Below are positions 41,954 through 53,917 of a stretch of 64,000 nucleotides of DNA, one piece after another (the stretch's first letter is position 1; each line of letters starts with the position of its first letter). Made by a program: the position numbers and the translations under genes. Source of the DNA: Mansonella perstans (Eukaryota; Nematoda; Chromadorea; Rhabditida; Onchocercidae). The DNA lies in NCBI GenBank assembly GCA_037074765.1, contig JBAMDO010000009.1, forward strand, positions 347,231 to 411,230, in the 5' to 3' direction. The notes below the pieces were generated by a model. The model was not told where the DNA came from, did not search any database, and was given only the letters and a program-made list of their open reading frames with translations.

Positions 41954-43845
41954 AATACTTTAGGGTTTTTTGGAGTTATAATTTAACTTTTGCTGATATA
42001 AACAAAAAATAGAAGCTGTATTTTATATAACTCTTCCAGTGCTTTGATCATTTGTTTTGCTTTGATTTGTATTTTATTAATTTATAGGATTATTGACAGT
42101 TTCTTGCTTATGGATAATCCTTAAATTATGGTCTAAAATTTGGTAAAATTTCTGCGAATCTTTCTGCGAAAAAATTTCTGCGAATTTCTGCGAAATGGTA
42201 AAATTTCTGCGAATTTCTGCGGTTCGAAATCCATATCTAAAATACTGAATTTTTACAATAATTGATCCACTAAAATACAAAATCTTCAAATTCTGCAAAC
42301 ATCGTTTGACTTCTACAATTAATAATGTTCATGAAGAAGGTAAGTACTGCACAATAGTGAAGTATCGCTGTTCTTGTCAAATAAAAAATTCTAGAGTAAA
42401 AAGAAATTATTTCGCAAATGTTTGCTTAGGAACATAATGTATAAAGTAAAAAACTTCAGTGGTATTTTGAAATTTCAATAAAAATTTCAATGGCACGAAT
42501 GGAATTTCGACCAATATTTATTTCATTCGATTGGATGGTATGTTGAAAACTGGTGCATTCTATGCATAAATGAAATGGAGTAAATCTAATACTGAATCTG
42601 TTCAGTTTACCTAATTTAATCTGATTCGGGGCGCAAATGGCACTAGATATGTAATTCGACTAGCAAGGGAAAATATTGCAAGTAAATTTCAGGTAAGAAA
42701 GAAAGATGATAGTACCACAGCGATTACCTCAATTCCATCTGTTCATTAAGAGTTTTCAATAACTTTTTTAGATAAACCGATAAAATTATGGAAATATGTG
42801 ATTGAAATCATATCCGCACTAATTATATAGTTCTCAGTTTCCCTTGTCAGGTATATAATCAAAATGTAAATTAATTGATGTACAAATTGAAAAGATACTT
42901 CAATAAACAAAAACTTTACAAATACTTGGCATTAGCATCCGGTCCTGTCCTTGTCTGGTATGTATTCTGGATTCCTGGATTTTTTGTGGGGGAAAAATGA
43001 CTATTTTTTCCTTTGTTTTTTCCTAAATGTAGATATTTAATGCAGCATAATTATTATTCCATTTAGATGAACAAAAAAAATGAAAAATTTTTGTATTATG
43101 CAGTTAACATTCTCATACGATCATATTTAAAACTTTCACTTTCACTCTCATCTTTTTCAGTTTCGTTCTCCGTGTCTATTAAAATACTATTATATTTTTT
43201 GAATCTTTCCGACATTTTATAGTACCAATGAATTACTAAAATTATTCCATAAATTGATGATTGGATGAATCGAGTTGATTAAAAATTGGAATGATTAAAT
43301 TAAATGAAACTATTTGGTAGTATTTAAATCAGCAATTATATTTGAACATTTATGTAATCTTTGAAGAGTACATTTCAGTTTCAGTTATATGGAATTTGGT
43401 GAAGACTTAATTATTTTAAATTTAAATGAAATTTATTTAGTAAATCGTTTTGAGAATTGTTGTAATTTTCACCTTCACCTGCAATACACATCACTACTTC
43501 TTCTTGGATAGACTGAGCAATTCTCAACTGTGTACAATTTATTTTATCATCGCTATAATCAATTTTATATCGGAATCTCGCGGATATCAATCTCACATCA
43601 GAATCCTACAGGTACCAATCTTACATCTAGCATCCAGCTATCATTAAATTCTTCAACCGTCTTCCTCACTATCTCATATCGTTTTCTCTTGCAAAATTTC
43701 GCTATCATAATCCATCCAGAATTCTACCAATCTGTTAATAATTTCAATTTCATTCTAAACTTTTCAATGATTGTTAAATTGTCAACATTATTCTTCTATC
43801 TTACTACTCACACCCCTCTACCCTTTCAATAAGTCACTTTTAAGC
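41954..43845. other. intergenic or 5' region before the bHLH-PAS gene
   Basis: About 1.9 kb. TTCTGCGAA words are repeated in tandem at 42146-42222. An ATG TTC ATG AAG AAG followed by a strong GTAAGT donor at 42338-42342 could be a 5' exon, but its phase does not join the first bHLH exon in frame. A missing upstream exon carrying the rest of the bHLH basic region may lie here. Confidence 0.5.
42146..42222. repeat. TTCTGCGAA short tandem repeat
   Basis: Five to six copies of AATTTCTGCGAA-like words with short spacers, in two nested groups. Confidence 0.8.
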
Positions 43846-46473
43846 ATGAGTGCTCGGAATCGGCGAGATTTGGAAAACAGAGAATTGGAATCATTAGCCC
43901 AATGTTTACCACTTGCTGCTGCTATAACATTTCAGCTTGATAAGGTAAATTGTTGAATGGCCATTCATAATATGATATAAAACATGATGATAAATTTTTT
44001 TTTTGTATACAATACAAAATTTTGCAAAATCTCAGTTCGGCAAATATTGGAATAAATTTCAGTTGAGAAAAAAAATTTGTGAGGAAGAAATTTTTTTGCA
44101 CTTGAGAAGAACAAAAACTTGAAGTGAAATAAAATTAAATAAATGTAAAAAAAAATTTGTAGAAAAAAAAATACTTGAATCGTTTTGAAAAGATTTTTGA
44201 ATTTTACAATTTTTGAAAGGCATCAATTGTTCGCTTAACATCTGCATATTTGGCACTACGAAATGTATTTCCACCTCGCAGTACTAATGAACAGATTGGA
44301 ACAATGGCAATTGGCTCATTTTTACTTCAAACTTTAGATGGTTTTGTTCTCATTCTTGATGCTGCTGGTAAAATGATGTATGTTTCAGAGACTGCTTCGG
44401 TTCATTTGGGACTTTCACAGGTAAATATATATGTATATTAAATATTGCAAAAAGGGAATGATAGTAATCTTTATTTTCACTAATATTATCATTAGTGCAT
44501 GGAGCCAATCGAAACTTTTAGGCTTACAGTAGAATAGCAAAACATACACTTCGGCTTATTTGTGCTATGAAAGATATATATGGAAAACAATTTAGTTCTT
44601 ACGTTTCTAAAATCCATGGCAGTTATTTAGATTACTACCAACTAAAAATTTTCAACTTCAGCTAATTTTAAATCAAAAAAGAAAACGGACTTAAATTTTT
44701 CTGCAAATTTTTTTTTGCAAGAAGCTTGAAATTTCTAAAGGTCCAAAATTCCATAATTTACTTTTTTCATTTATTTTTTGACAGGTAGAATTAATTGGTT
44801 CATCAATATTCGACTTTCTTCATCGTGATGATGAACCGGAATTACGGTATATCCTTTCCAATACCGACTTCAATTGTGCTACTCAATTTGCAACCAGTAA
44901 TAACAATAATCAGTACTACAATGACGAAATCGAACGCATGTTTTTCATCCGACTAAAATGTGTACTACCGAAACGAAATGCAGGAATTATTCATAACGGA
45001 TATAAGGTTTTGGGAAATTATTTGGGAAATTTATGCTTTTTTTTTATTAATTACTAAACTAAAATTCTGACATTCCACTAAATTTTGAGTCTAATTTACC
45101 AAATTATAAATTTGGTTAATTTTGTTATGCGAAATAAAAAAGAAAGAGAAATTAACTTTAATTAGTACCACAATAATTAACTGAGATCCTTCTAAGTCTT
45201 TTACAGACGATCAGTTGTTGGGGTTATTCGAAAATTTGTCATAATGGTGAAAAGATTACAAATATGGGCTTATTAGCTGTTGGATATATGCTTACACGAA
45301 GTGGCATAACTGAATTGAAACTTTCCTCATCAACGTTTATGTTTCGTGCTCGTCTTGATTTAAATATTATTTTTGTAGATTCAAGGTTATCATCATATCA
45401 TATCTCTTTATATTACGACAATCTTCCTGAATTGACAAATATTTCATTTTTTGTATATTTTTTGCTTAATGCTTAATTCTCTTTTCTCTCTTTTAAAAAC
45501 TTTATGCTTTATTCCTTTTTTTTTTTTTTTTCAAGAGTAACAGGACTTACTGGTTTTGGTGCTTCTTCTCTTCTCGACATTTCTTTGTATCAGTTGGTAC
45601 TTCTGGAAGATGCACACACCATCGAGAAAGCTCACAAAATTCGTAGGCATCTCAAATTCGAATTTATCATCTTTTTAGGATTTATATAAATTGAAATCAT
45701 TTGAATAACTCCACTGACATAACTTTTCTTCCCTTTTTTAAAATAACTCCTATCTATTACAAAATTATGGTCAAATAATAAGCAATATTTTAACTTTTGA
45801 AAAATTGCTCAATTAGAGTTATTTGCAAGGATTTATATTTGAGCTAAAAAAAAAAACCTCATCCCATATTATTTAATGTAATTTAATATTTTTTAACAAA
45901 AATAAAGAAAAAAAGTGCTTGATACTACAATTTTCCAAACTTCCAGTATTACACAAGAATCAATCAACAACAGGATACTATCGACTATTACATCGTATAC
46001 GTGGATATGTTTGGGCGCAAAGTCAATTTTGCATAGTACCTATGTTACGCGCAACCGTCACACATTGCATTGTAGCTGTAACCGAAATTTTTAGGTAATT
46101 CATTTATCTTAGTATATTTGTAGTAAGAGGAAATTTTATGAAAGAAAAGGATTCATTTTGTCAATTTTCTTATACAGATAGAAAATGTCACATCTCTCAT
46201 TGCTCATTTAACAATAATCAAATAAGGTAGTCATACATTTGAAGAATAACTAGACTTTGCATATAAGTTAAGATTGTCTTAGCTATTGACATAATTGCTT
46301 TTTGGAATATTAATTGTAGCAAAAGAGAAGGTGATATGACATTGGCGATAATACAACTTGATGCTGAAGAAGATGTTCCCGAGAGTACACTTGGACAATA
46401 CTCTAATCTTTTTTATAAAGGCGCACCAATTTCTTCCGCCCCGCTTTATTTGGATTACAATGTCAATGCGTAA
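43846..46473 (+). CDS. hlh-34: bHLH-PAS transcription factor (SIM/NPAS/trachealess class)
   Basis: DNA-binding regulator expected to dimerise with an ARNT-type partner. Exons: 43846-43944, 44220-44420, 44785-45006, 45207-45385, 45536-45642, 45947-46094, 46320-46473, all in phase, giving 369 residues. The bHLH at about 1-50 shows RRDLENRE, then [19 protein letters not shown], diagnostic of the SIM/NPAS1/NPAS3/trachealess group. PAS-A at about 70-165 has [20 protein letters not shown] and [23 protein letters not shown] at about 205-310 has [23 protein letters not shown] and [19 protein letters not shown]. The start lacks the first basic residues usual in the family, so an upstream exon may be missing. 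A 3' splice site (CACTTTTAAG) ends one base before the ATG. AATAAA at 46492-46497 may be the poly(A) signal. From memory the C. elegans member of this class is hlh-34; orthology is inferred, not tested. Confidence 0.92.
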
Positions 46474-47404
46474 ACAAACAGGCTACGATAAAATAAATTA
46501 AATAGACGCCTACAATCACTGTGGTACAATTCTTACAATCTTTGATAGAAAAACAAGCAAACTAACCGAAATGATCAAAAAGTAATTGATTTGAGCCATC
46601 GATCAATTTAAACTATCAATCAAGCTTGCTAAATCAATCTAAACTATCAGATTTGAAAAAATCTAAAAAATAGTATAACAGACAAGAATAATTAGAGAGA
46701 ATTTTGTGAAGTCAGTTATACCACAGCGAAATGTAAAGAAAACAATGAATGTCAATAATAGCACAACGATAAATACACTATAAAAATCAGTGTAGCACAG
46801 CAAAATATACAAAAAACAGCGTCGAGCGAGGTCAATTATGGTATAGCAGAATACAAGATATACAGTATGGAGGTCGGTTATAATGCTGTGAAATGTACAA
46901 CGATGGAGAAAACATGGAAGACAATCATATCATAGCGAAGTATGTAGATAGTGCAGACGTAAAATATGATTGATCCTCTCAAAATGGAGAATACTAAGCT
47001 GAAATGAACAAAATTCCATAGTTATGCATCTTTAGTGCTAGAATTCTTAGAATTTCTAAAGTAATTCCACAAAATCAAAAGGAAAAATCATAAAATACAA
47101 AACCACAACGAACAGTTGGTTAGAATGAAGCCTAGAATGGAAAATAGCGTATTAAGATCAAATTGCTCCAAATCTGAGCAACTAAAACCCCGCACTTTTA
47201 AATTTGAAAATGAATCTAAAAGTTTTGCGACCTGCTAATTATTAAGGTATGTTATTAAGATAAAAAGTACATTTCCCGAAGACAAGTTATGATATAACAC
47301 TACATTCCTCTTTTTTATGTTTCATTTAAAAGATTTCATGAAACACACAACTACATTCAACCAAAAACGAAATCCTGGTTGCTGAATTCGAGTAAGTTCG
47401 ATCA
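46474..47404. other. intergenic region between convergent genes
   Basis: Holds the 3' ends of the bHLH-PAS gene (+) and the NBR1-like gene (-). A degenerate repeat array occupies about 46707-46955. No gene recognised. Confidence 0.6.
46707..46955. repeat. degenerate ~40-bp minisatellite, about six units
   Basis: Six blocks of about 38-47 bp each follow the plan GTCAxTTATxxxACAGCGAAATxTAxAxxxx. They are diverged but recognisable, and begin near 46711, 46752, 46789, 46831, 46871 and 46920. Confidence 0.5.
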
Positions 47405-50400
47405 TTACTTCGCCTCAAAATCATTCACAGTGTCTCCACTATCAATTACTTCGTAATCAGATGCTGAAATAGATCCGGAGCTCGTTAACTCCTCCAATTC
47501 TCGATTATCCTAAAATTTAGAAGGTGTAAACCCTCGTGATTCGTGAACATCCTGAAATTTAAGACTTTTGAACCTCACACTTGTGTACCAGATATATAAC
47601 TTGCGCATTAAATATTCTGAAGTCAAGCAAATCGCTCTCCAAAGCGGAAACTTTCCTCCTGTAAGATCTGAAAAAAAAAAAAAAAAAAAAACCAACGTAC
47701 ATCGATATTTTGTTCCTTATCCCTTACTGCATAATATGAAAACGAATCCAATTCCTGCAATATGTTTGCATTTATTTCAAATACGCTCATGTATCTGCTT
47801 GCAAATATTTAATAACGCAAAGTAGGGTACAGTAGTTAGATATAGCAATCCGTATGGAATTACAAAAGCAAACCTTGCCGCTTCTTTAAAAATGTATCGA
47901 ATTTTGATTAGCAATATCAGTATTTAGCGTCATTAGGAAAACTTTTAACCAAAAGTGATATTTGCACCGCTAAGTGTCTGATTTCTTCTTTCGAAAGGAC
48001 TTGGATATATTTATAAGCGCTCCAAAAAATCGGCAGCAAACAAAACATACATTATGAAGGTCGGGCTGTTCGATAGCGAAGTTTTCATCAGTGAATGGAT
48101 TCACAAAGATTTCAAACACCAAGCTTGGTCCCTCAGGAATTGAATTTCTACCATTCTCAGTTATTTTATGGAGCCGCCAAGTTGCAGAGAAATGTCCCGT
48201 TGAGGCCGAACACTTTATCCATACGGTAAAATCAACAATTTGACCTTTTTCTGGTAAATTCGTTACAACCATCTTTGAACGGTATATTTCTAGCGTATCA
48301 GGTATCGTTTCATTAATTATCTAAATTTAAAGTTAACATAGAAAATGTGCATTAAATAATTGCAATAAATCTGAAAATACTAGCTGATTAGCGAATTAAA
48401 TAAAAATCAAGCAGAATGAGAACCCAACAATGATTACAACTTTTCCTTTTTTTACTTTGAAATTCAGCAACAATTTCAGTAGTCATTAATGAGAAATGAT
48501 TATGAATGTTTAGAAATAAGCAAACCAGATTCCGATAAGAAGCCACAACTTCAATAAAATTAGGAAATAACATCAAAATTTCAAATAGTTCTTGGTTCTC
48601 ACTATAAGTCATTTAAAAGTACGGAAAAAATCAAAAGTAAAGTCAAAATCAAATTCGAACAGTTTTATTTGAAAAGAAATTGCTGATTAATGCAGAATAA
48701 AAAGAAAAAAAATTTGCAGGGAAATTAAAAATCAAAAATATTTCTTGATAATTGCCATTTGCATCCTCTGAAAACATTAAAAAACTTGAAGGAAAATAAA
48801 TACAATATTGAGACATTATTTCAAATGCAATGTCACCATGCTATCGTCTTGATAAAGAGAATATGTTTACAAACGTCAGTACCACTACGCTGTCCTCACA
48901 ATAAGAAACTATACGCCCATAATCAATACTACAGCACTGTTTGCAAATTACGAGAACCAGAAAATTACCGAAACATTTTCCCACTTTTTGCAAGCGAATC
49001 GGCGAAGAACCCATCGTTTAGAGAAAATTCCTTCTCCTTCACGTACAGTTTTTACCAGATCAGATGAGCTCTTAAACAATTTTTAAGAAAGGTATCAATT
49101 TTATAAAAATATATGTTACGTCATTAACTCCTTTAATGACAAATGAACGTTAGCTAGCAATCAATTAAAGCTTGCTACATTTATAATAGACATGAAATGA
49201 GACTGAAATCTTTTCTGCAGCCCTTCCTGAATCTATTTCTACTTCCTACCACTTTTCATATGCCATTTTGTTACAAAATCATGAAATTTGAACTTACAGG
49301 ATTTTCCCACTTTGTTAATGGCATTGTCTTTTTCTCATAAATAGCCTTCACATCCCAAACTGGACTTTCATCAACTAACTGGAAGGTAGCAATATCGTTC
49401 TCATAAGCTACGACCTTCGACGAACACTGACTTTCCGATGATGTTAAACCAAAAAACAATGAACCAGAAGCAACATCAGATATATTTGCTGGAAATGATG
49501 AATTTTAATACATATAAAGAATTTTAACTTGAAAATTCTGTAATTTGCATTATGTCAGAATGAGTGGAAGATTATTCGTCTGTGCAGAGATTGAAATTCA
49601 ATGTAATGCATAAGACTTGTCTTGGTTACGTATTCCTGTGTGAAATAATGTCAAACATCAATCTCGCAAAGAAAACATACAAGCCATATTCAACATAATG
49701 GATGCTTCAACTAGTTATTTCAGTTGCAAATAAAGGGGAAATGAATCACAATCATACTTTGAGTAGATTTCTGTTTATTGTAGCATTTTGCACATGGTTT
49801 TTGCTCTTCAAGTTCAATCACGAATTCCGTCAGTTTATTGATTACTGGATGTTCGATAATTTGCTTATTCACTTCCTGCTTAACTTCTTTCACAATCTGT
49901 AACAAACACAAAATAATTTCGACAGAAGCAACAAGATTATTATTACATTCTAAACAAAGGCGCAAATGCACGCTGGAAAATGAGTTATTCCATCGTTCTA
50001 TTCATTAAAATGACTAGTGTTTGCCTAAAGTTGCAGTTTATTGAACAACCTCTGAAGGAATACGCCGTTTCATGATACGAAGCGTCCAAACTGATAACGT
50101 CCTCGTAATCATCAGATTTGCAAAAGCATGCTCAATAAAATGTTGTTCATTATTAATATAAAAAATTATTGAGAAATAAAAAAATATTACTTTATCCGAT
50201 AAGACAATCTTCAGATCGTTCATTGTATAGGCATCAGATAAAAAATTAGCCCGTGCCTGTAAAATTTATTGTTACGGTCATATTAAGTTTTAAACACAAA
50301 GAAATTAAGTTAGGTTAAAAATAACAAACTTTGGTCTTTCAAAATAAAGTCGAGATATGAGGAAATGAATAACGTAGCACAAAAGGAATAATGAATACAG

Positions 50401-51033
50401 AGACTTTAGTGTCATGTATCTTTGAACGTTCACAATTGTAGATGCCATCTATATGAACCACGAATAATTTGTGTGGTGTTTGCATTACATCATCGAAGGC
50501 AGACTGAAACCAATGAAAATCACAATTTTCAGAAACACATTATTCTTGAATTTGAAAAGTCACTAAAATCCTAAATCTAATAGTTAGTTGCTCATTGATC
50601 AGAATAATTACTGTTAGCTAAAATTGACTGCCAATTTACAAATGATTCAAAGAAATCGCAAAAGAATAGATCTTCTATCAATCAACTAAAGTCATGCAGT
50701 AGGAATCAGTAAGCTGATTTTAAAAAAAAATGATTAGAACTTAAATAAAGGACATTTTCCTGAAGTCCCACACTAATCTGATGATACAATAGAATCAACG
50801 GTATAAAGCGTATTAGAAAGTACCTCAAAAGCTTCTCGTGTTTCTAAAAGAATCATATCTCCTTCAGAATCGCGATATTTCGGTGGACTGTCCATTGTGA
50901 AATTATAGCTTATGAATTCCATTATCGCGCTGACTACACATTCTCGACTGTATCGTTTAAAAGGCACCAAAATTGGTTCAGGTGGTTGCGTGGTGCTCAA
51001 CTTACTTCGGTATTTCTCTATAATCAAATGCAT
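47405..51033 (-). CDS. NBR1-like protein (PB1-like, FW-like, LIR motif)
   Basis: Candidate selective-autophagy receptor of the NBR1 type. Exons in transcript order: 51033-50824, 50503-50399, 50256-50191, 50130-50050, 49896-49758, 49488-49298, 48320-48051, 47509-47405; phases agree, giving about 388 residues. A further exon near 47673-47591 (ALESDLLDFRIFNAQ) is possible but does not fit in phase. Residues 1-95 resemble a PB1 domain, with the acidic OPCA-like stretch KYRDSEGDMILLETREAFE. Residues about 265-345 carry GQIVDFTVWIKCSASTGHFS then ATWRLHK, matching the second half of the NBR1 FW (four-tryptophan) domain. The last exon has SASDYEVIDSG, a Y-x-x-I LC3-interacting motif like NBR1's, at about 373-376. 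A Cys pair, KPCAKCYNK, is near 190. I see no clear ZZ finger and no UBA domain. An acceptor (ATTTTCAG) ends 22 nt before the ATG. It could instead be another FW-domain family such as ILRUN. Confidence 0.68.
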
Positions 51034-52476
51034 ACTGTCTCGGCCCACTGAGTTCCTGAAAATCAGTCAAAACTTCTGAAAGATTTCCAACGTTGCAAAG
51101 CATAGATTTTCTAGCGTCGACAGAGAGCGACAGATTACGCAATAATACATTACTGAAATTACGCAGACTCAAAAATTCGTGGAATTAATTGCAGGAACTG
51201 CAAAGCAAAAATCTAAATGCAAAGTAAAAATCGAAATGAAAATCTAAATTACAAATGCTGTGCCATCTATTTGATTATTGATTTATTAATAAGCAAAGTA
51301 AAATGAAAAAAAAAAAAAAAATAATTAGCTGTAGCAGAGAGAAAAATTACCACAATCAAAAGTTACATATATAGACAACAAGTAATGTCTGCATTCACGT
51401 TTCATACAAATAATAAAACAGTAGTAAAAGACAGCATGCTGATCTCTCAATTATTTGAGAAGATACTACTTCATGGGGATTGAAAAATAATCAGAAGATC
51501 GAAATTATCCGTTATATACGGTAATTAATATATAGAATGGAATGGTTTTATTGATAATATCACGAGCCTCTTCTTTTCCAGTCAAAAAAATGAGACGGAA
51601 AACTGTATTACATAGACAGGTATACATTTTTTTAAAATACAGCATCCATTCTAATTCTGATATTACTGCTACTGCCAATGTTAAGGTTACATGAACAGTA
51701 GGTTTCTATAATACTGAAAAATAGTATGCTCATTTTCCACACTTCACGAATTACTTCTTTTCACATAAGTAACTTTTTCTAGGTAATCCTATTAAATTAC
51801 TTAGAAAACGGCATTACTATCATTAATGATAGCACTGAAAAATATAACGCATTTTTTTCCACGCAAGAACCGAGTGGAAATGATCCAATCCAAAATATAA
51901 AAAAAAATTGAGAAATTCGAAACAGTCCATTTTTGAAAATAGGTAAAGACGTATCGACAGAATTCTATAAAACATATACAAGTACAAACCTCTCATATCT
52001 ATCTATATTTATTTTGCCAATTCGGTATTAAAATTATAATTTATATCATTACACTACTGAACAAATGGATAATCTGTACGCATCATGTGTTTCCAATTAT
52101 GAGAATAATAAGGGAGTTAAACCTTCATAGACACAAATAAAATAAAATATTTCAAATTTATTTCAATTCTGAATATGTCCAAAAAATTCGTGTAGGAGAT
52201 TTCCTGCGTTAATCAGAGATAACATGCTAGTAAATTATTTAACCTGCATTTTTGTCTAATGAATTACTTGATCTTTCAATATAAATTTCTTTACATTTTA
52301 TAGTAATGTATTGTTGGCAATCTGTTCTAACAAAAGACTGACATCCTTAATAAGGATATTGCTATCAAAACTCAACTGACCTGAAAACACAAAAAATCGT
52401 AAAAGAAACAAAGCAAATGACGAAAGAAATGTACTAACTTCAAACAGCAGAAAAACAAAAACATCCTGGTAATAAA
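51034..52476. other. region between ARL2 and the NBR1-like gene
   Basis: 1.44 kb downstream of the ARL2 stop, with 3' UTR and poly(A) tracts (for example 51307-51320). A minus-strand AATAAA lies at 52157-52162. A trans-splice acceptor for the NBR1-like mRNA sits at 51056-51057. No other coding region recognised. Confidence 0.6.
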
Positions 52477-53565
52477 TTAATCATAAGTAAATAACCGAGA
52501 TGAGATATCAGTACATAGCCAATCGATTGCTTCAAGGAGATTCTCGCCAGTAAATGCACTACAACCATATATATTCCAGTGATGTGACTTTAGGTTGCGC
52601 AAACCCAACAGCTGCAACTTCAAATGGATTGAATTAAAGGGATATAGCTTCAAATTATATAAAACCAAAGCTATAAACTAAATTACAAAATAAGCAAAGC
52701 TGCAGTAATAGAGAGATTTTTAGTGAATATTATACGTTGATAACAAAATCTTGCTTCCAAAAATAGATAAATAAGTCCCTCTGACCTCTTCAATTTCTTC
52801 TGAACTTGCGCTCGATGATAAATCTTGTTTGTTGGCGAGAACTAATAGCGATGCTCCGGCTAATCTTTCTTCCACCTTAAAACTGTTAAAATTTAAAAAG
52901 CAAATTTTTCAAAAAGTATGTTTTGACCACATAATATGTACAATCAATGTGGAGGTAAATCTAAATTGTGTTCCAAGCATTAAAGCTGGGAGTACATTGT
53001 ACGAACAAATTCAAAACTGTTCCCACAAGGTTTTGTGCTGTTTGAAAGACAAAAGTCTTCTGTTGTTTAAAAAATAGTGAAAGCACATGTGAGAATCATA
53101 TAATATTTTAAAGCAAAATGTTATGAATGCATGAAATCGCACCAGTAATGAACCAAGTTCACGCTTACAATCATCCATTCTGTCGATATCAGCTGAATCA
53201 ACAACCCATATTACGCCGTCCGTTTGCTCGTAATAATTCCGCCAGTATGATCGCAAACTTTTTTGTCCACCAACATCCCACATATTCAACTTCATATCTT
53301 TGTATCCAAATGTTTTGATATTGAAACCTGCAATATAAATATTGAAGTTTATGTTTTTAAAATGACCGATTCGACATAGATTAATTTTAAAGCCTACAGT
53401 TCAGAAGACACTAAATATACCGAAAGTTGGTGCAATTTCACTGATCTCTTCACCGTTCAGTTTCTTCAATACAGTCGTTTTTCCACCATTATCTAGACCG
53501 AGAACCAATATTCGCAGTTCTTTCTCTTTTAAACGCTGTTTCTTCAAAATTGTAAGCAAACCCAT
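52477..53565 (-). CDS. evl-20: ADP-ribosylation-factor-like GTPase ARL2
   Basis: Small GTPase that works with tubulin folding cofactors and microtubules; the C. elegans orthologue is evl-20. Exons in transcript order: 53565-53421, 53327-53143, 52875-52786, 52611-52477, all in phase, giving 184 residues, exactly the length of human ARL2. P-loop GLDNGGKT at 23-30, switch region APTFGFNIKT, G3 [21 protein letters not shown]4 NKQD at 125-128 and G5-region [16 protein letters not shown]. The N-terminus MGLLTILKK and the end [10 protein letters not shown] are typical of ARL2 rather than ARL3. The P-loop has Gly where most ARLs have Ala (DNAGKT). It lies 352 bp downstream of eIF3G on the same strand. 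An acceptor AGCTTTTCAG (AG at 53601-53602) precedes the ATG by 35 nt, and that short leader contains a five-codon upstream ORF. Confidence 0.97.
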
Positions 53566-53917
53566 TTCAGACAGTCAGACTTCAGTATTGCATTGGCATC
53601 CTGAAAAGCTAGAACACAAATTTATTCTTGTCCGAAAAAGACAAAAATATGCAAACCGAGCATTATCCACGTTCATTTCTTCGCTTTTTGAAATTTGAAA
53701 GAAGTAACAAAGTTCCAAAAAAATATTTCATTTTCTTCTATATAAATATAATTCCTCTAGTAAATATTATATAGAAACAACTAATTAATATCGTACAAAA
53801 GAATCATTGTATACTTTATTCAAATCACAATCACCACTGGTTAATACAACAAAAAGAAAAATCATGGAATTCCAAATTCCATTCAATTTTAAAAATCACA
53901 ACTGCTGGAACGAATCG
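53566..53917 (-). promoter_or_regulatory. operon-like spacer between eIF3G and ARL2
   Basis: The 352-bp spacer holds a minus-strand AATAAA (TTTATT at 53815-53820), about 98 nt after the eIF3G stop, then a strong acceptor AGCTTTTCAG ending at 53601. That order (poly(A) signal, U-rich stretch, acceptor, next ATG) is what a nematode operon junction shows. The leader type added cannot be told from sequence. Confidence 0.55.
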